A program made the translations under genes and the position numbers. The notes under the pieces were generated by a model. The model saw only the letters and a program-made list of their open reading frames with translations. It searched no databases and was not told the origin of the DNA. Positions 33,432 through 35,848 of a DNA stretch of 35,848 nt are shown here, one piece after another; position 1 is the stretch's first letter; each line of letters begins with the position of its first letter. The DNA lies in NCBI GenBank assembly GCA_013002305.1, contig JABDKG010000023.1, positions 1-35,848 of the forward strand, in the 5' to 3' direction. The DNA is from Hellea sp. (GTDB lineage: Bacteria; Pseudomonadota; Alphaproteobacteria; Caulobacterales; Maricaulaceae).

Positions 33432-35546
33432 TCAGTCTTCAGATTCAAGATGAAGTCTTCGGAGTTCTTGGTAGGCCAAGGTGACCTCAGCCTGTTGCTC
33501 TCGAATTGAGTTTACATCAACGCCGAATACGTCTGCCATACTCTGATCTGTCATAGGCTTACTCACAAATTCTGCGATGAAGGCAGCCGTTTCGTCACCA
33601 AGAATCAATCCTAAAGGTTCGGCATCCTTATGCGCCAAGTCGATTTTTACCTGCACCGGGTCATTGATTTCGTCGACCAATCTTTCCGGGCTTGGTTTTT
33701 CGGCCAGCCACAAATCCGTTATGCCAACGCGGTGCATTACATCGACTTGAGCGCCTCGATGCCACGTTTTGATATGCAGGTATCTATCTTCAAAAAAGCG
33801 TCCGAGTGCGGATGCATCATAGAATGGAATACCATCAATGCCGCCTGGGACAGCGTACGGCAGAGCATTTAGAACACACGAAATCACCTTCTTACCTTCA
33901 GCGGCCTTACCAAAAACAACTTCAAGAATATCGGGATGCTTCACGAGCGCATCAGCTAAACGTCTTGTTTGTTTAGCATCCTTGCGGGCCTCTTGATGGA
34001 AACGGAAAATTCGTTGTGGTGTGCCGCCTGATAAACCATGCGTCTTGCACTCGAAATGGAAGATGTAATCATCCCAAAGCGCTAAAACATCATAATCATA
34101 TTCTTCACCGTCCCGTTTCACCTTGCGCGTCTCAGCTGTCACACCCTCCAAGCCGTTCAGATAGTCGATGATGTGTGCTTCGAATGCGTGCCCCTTTTTC
34201 TGAAGGTCTTCTTTCAAGTTACTGAGTGTCGAAAGAAGCATGCCAGTTAAATTGCCGTGCAGAAGTGCGGGGCCAAACACTAATATGGAGCCAGAACCAG
34301 TTTCAATAAGAGGGTGGTCAAATAAATCGCGACTCGATTTTCCGAACGAGGTTCGTTCCAGAAAGGCTTCTGCCTTATCTTTGATCAGGCCAAAACTTGA
34401 AAGAAGTTCGATGAGGTCTCGCTTTTGAATACTCGGCATCAGCCCATCGACAGCAGACGCCTCAAATTGATCGATGGCAAACTGTTGGAGAACCGCGTAT
34501 CCCCGAAGCCATTCTATGAGACGTAATCCAGCATATTCATCAAGGTCATCGATGATGGGTGCCGACATCGTTGAGGACAATGCTACCGCCGCATGAGATT
34601 CCGCTTCCGATACGAATTTCCCTTTGCCAATACCTATAGGCTTACTCAAGCCAGTTGAAAGTCGCGCAATATTGGTTTGCTGTTTCATTTCAAAGAAGTT
34701 TTGGGTCATGCCATGTTTGACGCGGTCATTCGCAATTTCGTCGAGAAGTTCAATCGTGGCATCATTCTGATCGAATGCCATAATCTTGGTAACATTAGGA
34801 GGTAACGAGGAAAGAATTTGTTCGTCATGGAACGGCACTAGATCTCCATCGAGAAAACGGTGCAACTCTTCCGCTCGTTTCCAGCGTCGCCAAACCATGG
34901 CATTTAACAGACCTATTTCAATAACTTGAACCTGTTCGTCTGAATTGAGGTCGAATTCGGGAAGAATCAGCTTTCCTGACTGATTGAACCAGTTCTCACC
35001 ATAAGCCTCAATTAAAAGGGTCATTCCGGTGGACTCAACCATTGCGGCGTTTACACCATCAAGGTCGATACGCTGACCCAATTCGTTTTCAAGAACTGGC
35101 GAGGTGCTCACTGCCCCCGTTCTTTCGACATGTTCATCTCGAAGACTATTCAAATCGATGACTGACCTGCAGGCGGCGGATATTATCGCAGCAACGCGTT
35201 CTGTTGCGCTCAACTCACCGAAAGGGCTGTTTTGCCTGTCTTCTAGTATCTGGCTGTAACCGAACTCAATAAACCCAACATCATGACGAAGGTTTGTAAC
35301 TTCTGTTGCTGCATCATTACCCAATTCAGTTTTCGCGTAGGCTTCAAAATTGGTCAGAAAATCGTCGCGTTTTAGGGACATTTTGTTAGGTCTGGTTTGA
35401 ATCAGAGACCGGGCGCGCCGCAGCCAGCCCAGAATCTTATTATGGATTTCCTCATTGTATCCGACGTTAGCAAGGTGGGATTGCAAAGAATCCCAATCCA
35501 TTTTGTCTAATGCCGGGCCTACGATTTTGAAGGTGAGTTCAGTCAT
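33432..35546 (-). CDS. Large island protein with C-terminal PD-(D/E)XK nuclease signature
   Basis: 704 aa, no named family recognised. Residues about 1-440 are mainly helical and soluble, with no membrane segment or ATPase motif. Residues about 445-590 carry the PD-(D/E)XK pattern: Glu456 in helix KGHAFEAHIIDYL, Asp484/Asp486 in EEYDYDVLAL, then Glu499-Cys-Lys501 in FHFECKTHG, followed by a helix rich in Gln/Lys/Arg (QRIFRFHQEARKDAKQ). This is the catalytic layout of restriction-type and defence nucleases. The last ~100 residues contain a possible small helical DNA-binding segment (TDQSMADVFGVDVNSI). It lies in an integrase-bearing island, so an anti-phage or plasmid role is inferred. SD AAAGGA (35561-35556 region) precedes ATG 35546 and can be masked by leader hairpins. 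Confidence 0.8.
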   Translation of the reverse strand: MTELTFKIVGPALDKMDWDSLQSHLANVGYNEEIHNKILGWLRRARSLIQTRPNKMSLKRDDFLTNFEAYAKTELGNDAATEVTNLRHDVGFIEFGYSQILEDRQNSPFGELSATERVAAIISAACRSVIDLNSLRDEHVERTGAVSTSPVLENELGQRIDLDGVNAAMVESTGMTLLIEAYGENWFNQSGKLILPEFDLNSDEQVQVIEIGLLNAMVWRRWKRAEELHRFLDGDLVPFHDEQILSSLPPNVTKIMAFDQNDATIELLDEIANDRVKHGMTQNFFEMKQQTNIARLSTGLSKPIGIGKGKFVSEAESHAAVALSSTMSAPIIDDLDEYAGLRLIEWLRGYAVLQQFAIDQFEASAVDGLMPSIQKRDLIELLSSFGLIKDKAEAFLERTSFGKSSRDLFDHPLIETGSGSILVFGPALLHGNLTGMLLSTLSNLKEDLQKKGHAFEAHIIDYLNGLEGVTAETRKVKRDGEEYDYDVLALWDDYIFHFECKTHGLSGGTPQRIFRFHQEARKDAKQTRRLADALVKHPDILEVVFGKAAEGKKVISCVLNALPYAVPGGIDGIPFYDASALGRFFEDRYLHIKTWHRGAQVDVMHRVGITDLWLAEKPSPERLVDEINDPVQVKIDLAHKDAEPLGLILGDETAAFIAEFVSKPMTDQSMADVFGVDVNSIREQQAEVTLAYQELRRLHLESED

Positions 35547-35550
35547 GATG

Positions 35551-35590
35551 TGGTCCTTTGCTTCTTCTATCTATGTGGACCAGACAAAGG
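35551..35590 (-). promoter_or_regulatory. Alternative hairpins over the SD of the nuclease-like gene
   Basis: The + strand segment TGGTCCTTTG (35551-35560) is complementary both to GGACCA (35577-35582) and, through CCTTTG, to CAAAGG (35585-35590). In the minus-strand mRNA either pairing would cover AAAGGA, the only good SD before ATG 35546. The two helices share bases, so they exclude each other. Confidence 0.45.
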
Positions 35591-35671
35591 TCTTCAGAAA
35601 ATAAGTGAAAATAGTATGGGGTCGGCTATGGGAGCATGAAAGTGTTGGCCCATTTTATCGACAGATTGCGG

Positions 35672-35848
35672 TCAAAGCAGAAACAAAAGCGCCAAACCCG
35701 CCGCCGCGATCCAATCGATTGCAACGCAGAACGGAATATACCAGCGGGGCACTTTGGCACCAAACAGACCATTGTGGTGAATGAGATCCCAGACGCCATG
35801 CAGGAAGAGTGCAACCACGAATATGTAGGGCGACCAAATTGCACCGAG
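35672..35848 (-). CDS. C-terminal end of a membrane protein (start beyond right edge)
   Basis: On the minus strand a frame is open from the window edge (35848) to a TGA at 35674-35672, giving 58 residues with no in-window start. They comprise two hydrophobic segments (YIFVVALFLHGVWDLI and FCVAIDWIAAAGLALLFLL) joined by a short loop HHNGLFGAKVPRWY. Tryptophan-rich helices and the coherent hydrophobic pattern show a real integral membrane protein. No family is assigned. It is upstream of, and codirectional with, the nuclease-like gene, with 125 nt between them. Confidence 0.75.
   Translation of the reverse strand, partial: LGAIWSPYIFVVALFLHGVWDLIHHNGLFGAKVPRWYIPFCVAIDWIAAAGLALLFLL

Noticed and set aside
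33341-33446. 9-bp direct repeat CTTCAGATT and 8-bp inverted repeat CTGATTGG/CCAATCAG around the gap after the 77-aa gene
   Set aside because: Short, and partly inside the nuclease gene end; no insertion-sequence content between them and no target-site pattern.
35626-35844. 72-aa and 60-aa minus-strand ORFs at the right edge
   Set aside because: They are in other frames of the membrane-protein end read at 35672-35848, which has the coherent hydrophobic pattern; the alternatives have Cys/Arg-rich out-of-frame composition.

Overview
The window looks like chromosomal DNA of an alphaproteobacterium of moderate to low G+C, probably aquatic; Maricaulales/Hyphomonadaceae relatives are a guess from gene order only. 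The evidence is the nested block ispDF / dusB-ntrB-ntrC / ntrY-ntrX-trkA-trkH-hfq-hflX / mazG, the lipA-coq10 (ratA) pair, the tig-clpP-clpX-lon block, and GGAAC-N16-CGTT promoters of the alphaproteobacterial general stress sigma factor EcfG. Genes are packed tightly, with many 4-nt ATGA overlaps and convergent ends that nearly touch. No gene-free stretch exceeds 300 bases. The longest, 24197-24441 and 25006-25225, hold nothing I can name with confidence.

Layout. 1-711 is the end of an acidic protein with TPR-like repeats. 817-2211 is lpd. 2225-3810 is a small stress cluster: a DksA/TraR-type zinc-finger protein and a host-attachment (COG5622-like) protein on the minus strand face three small proteins on the plus strand, two of which are paralogues. 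Two perfect, divergent EcfG-type promoters lie between the arms and a third near-match precedes the last small gene. 3830-4966 is a membrane acyltransferase; 5073-6522 is lipA plus a Coq10/RatA START protein; 6524-7345 is an Asp/Asn beta-hydroxylase; 7413-9060 is ispDF-cinA. 9125-20725 is the nitrogen/redox two-component block (dusB, ntrBC, ntrYX), potassium uptake (trkA, trkH), hfq and hflX, with mazG converging on hflX. 21512-23657 is ccmABCD, in line upstream of mazG and including a 36-aa ccmD, with ccmE divergent. A DedA-like membrane protein follows. 25226-31304 is the protein quality-control block tig, clpP, clpX, lon.

From 31333 there are tRNA-Val(TAC) and tRNA-Asp(GTC), a strong terminator, and a tyrosine-recombinase integrase immediately downstream of tRNA-Asp. 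This begins an accessory island that runs past the right edge. It carries a small integrase-associated protein, a 704-aa protein with a C-terminal PD-(D/E)XK nuclease signature (the best candidate for an undescribed system here) and the C-terminal end of a membrane protein.

The points most worth a second look are the EcfG-controlled mini-regulon, the loss of the sigma54-contacting GAFTGA loop in both NtrC and NtrX, the island nuclease-like protein with an SD-masking leader, and an array of TACCCCAT motifs in front of the integrase.
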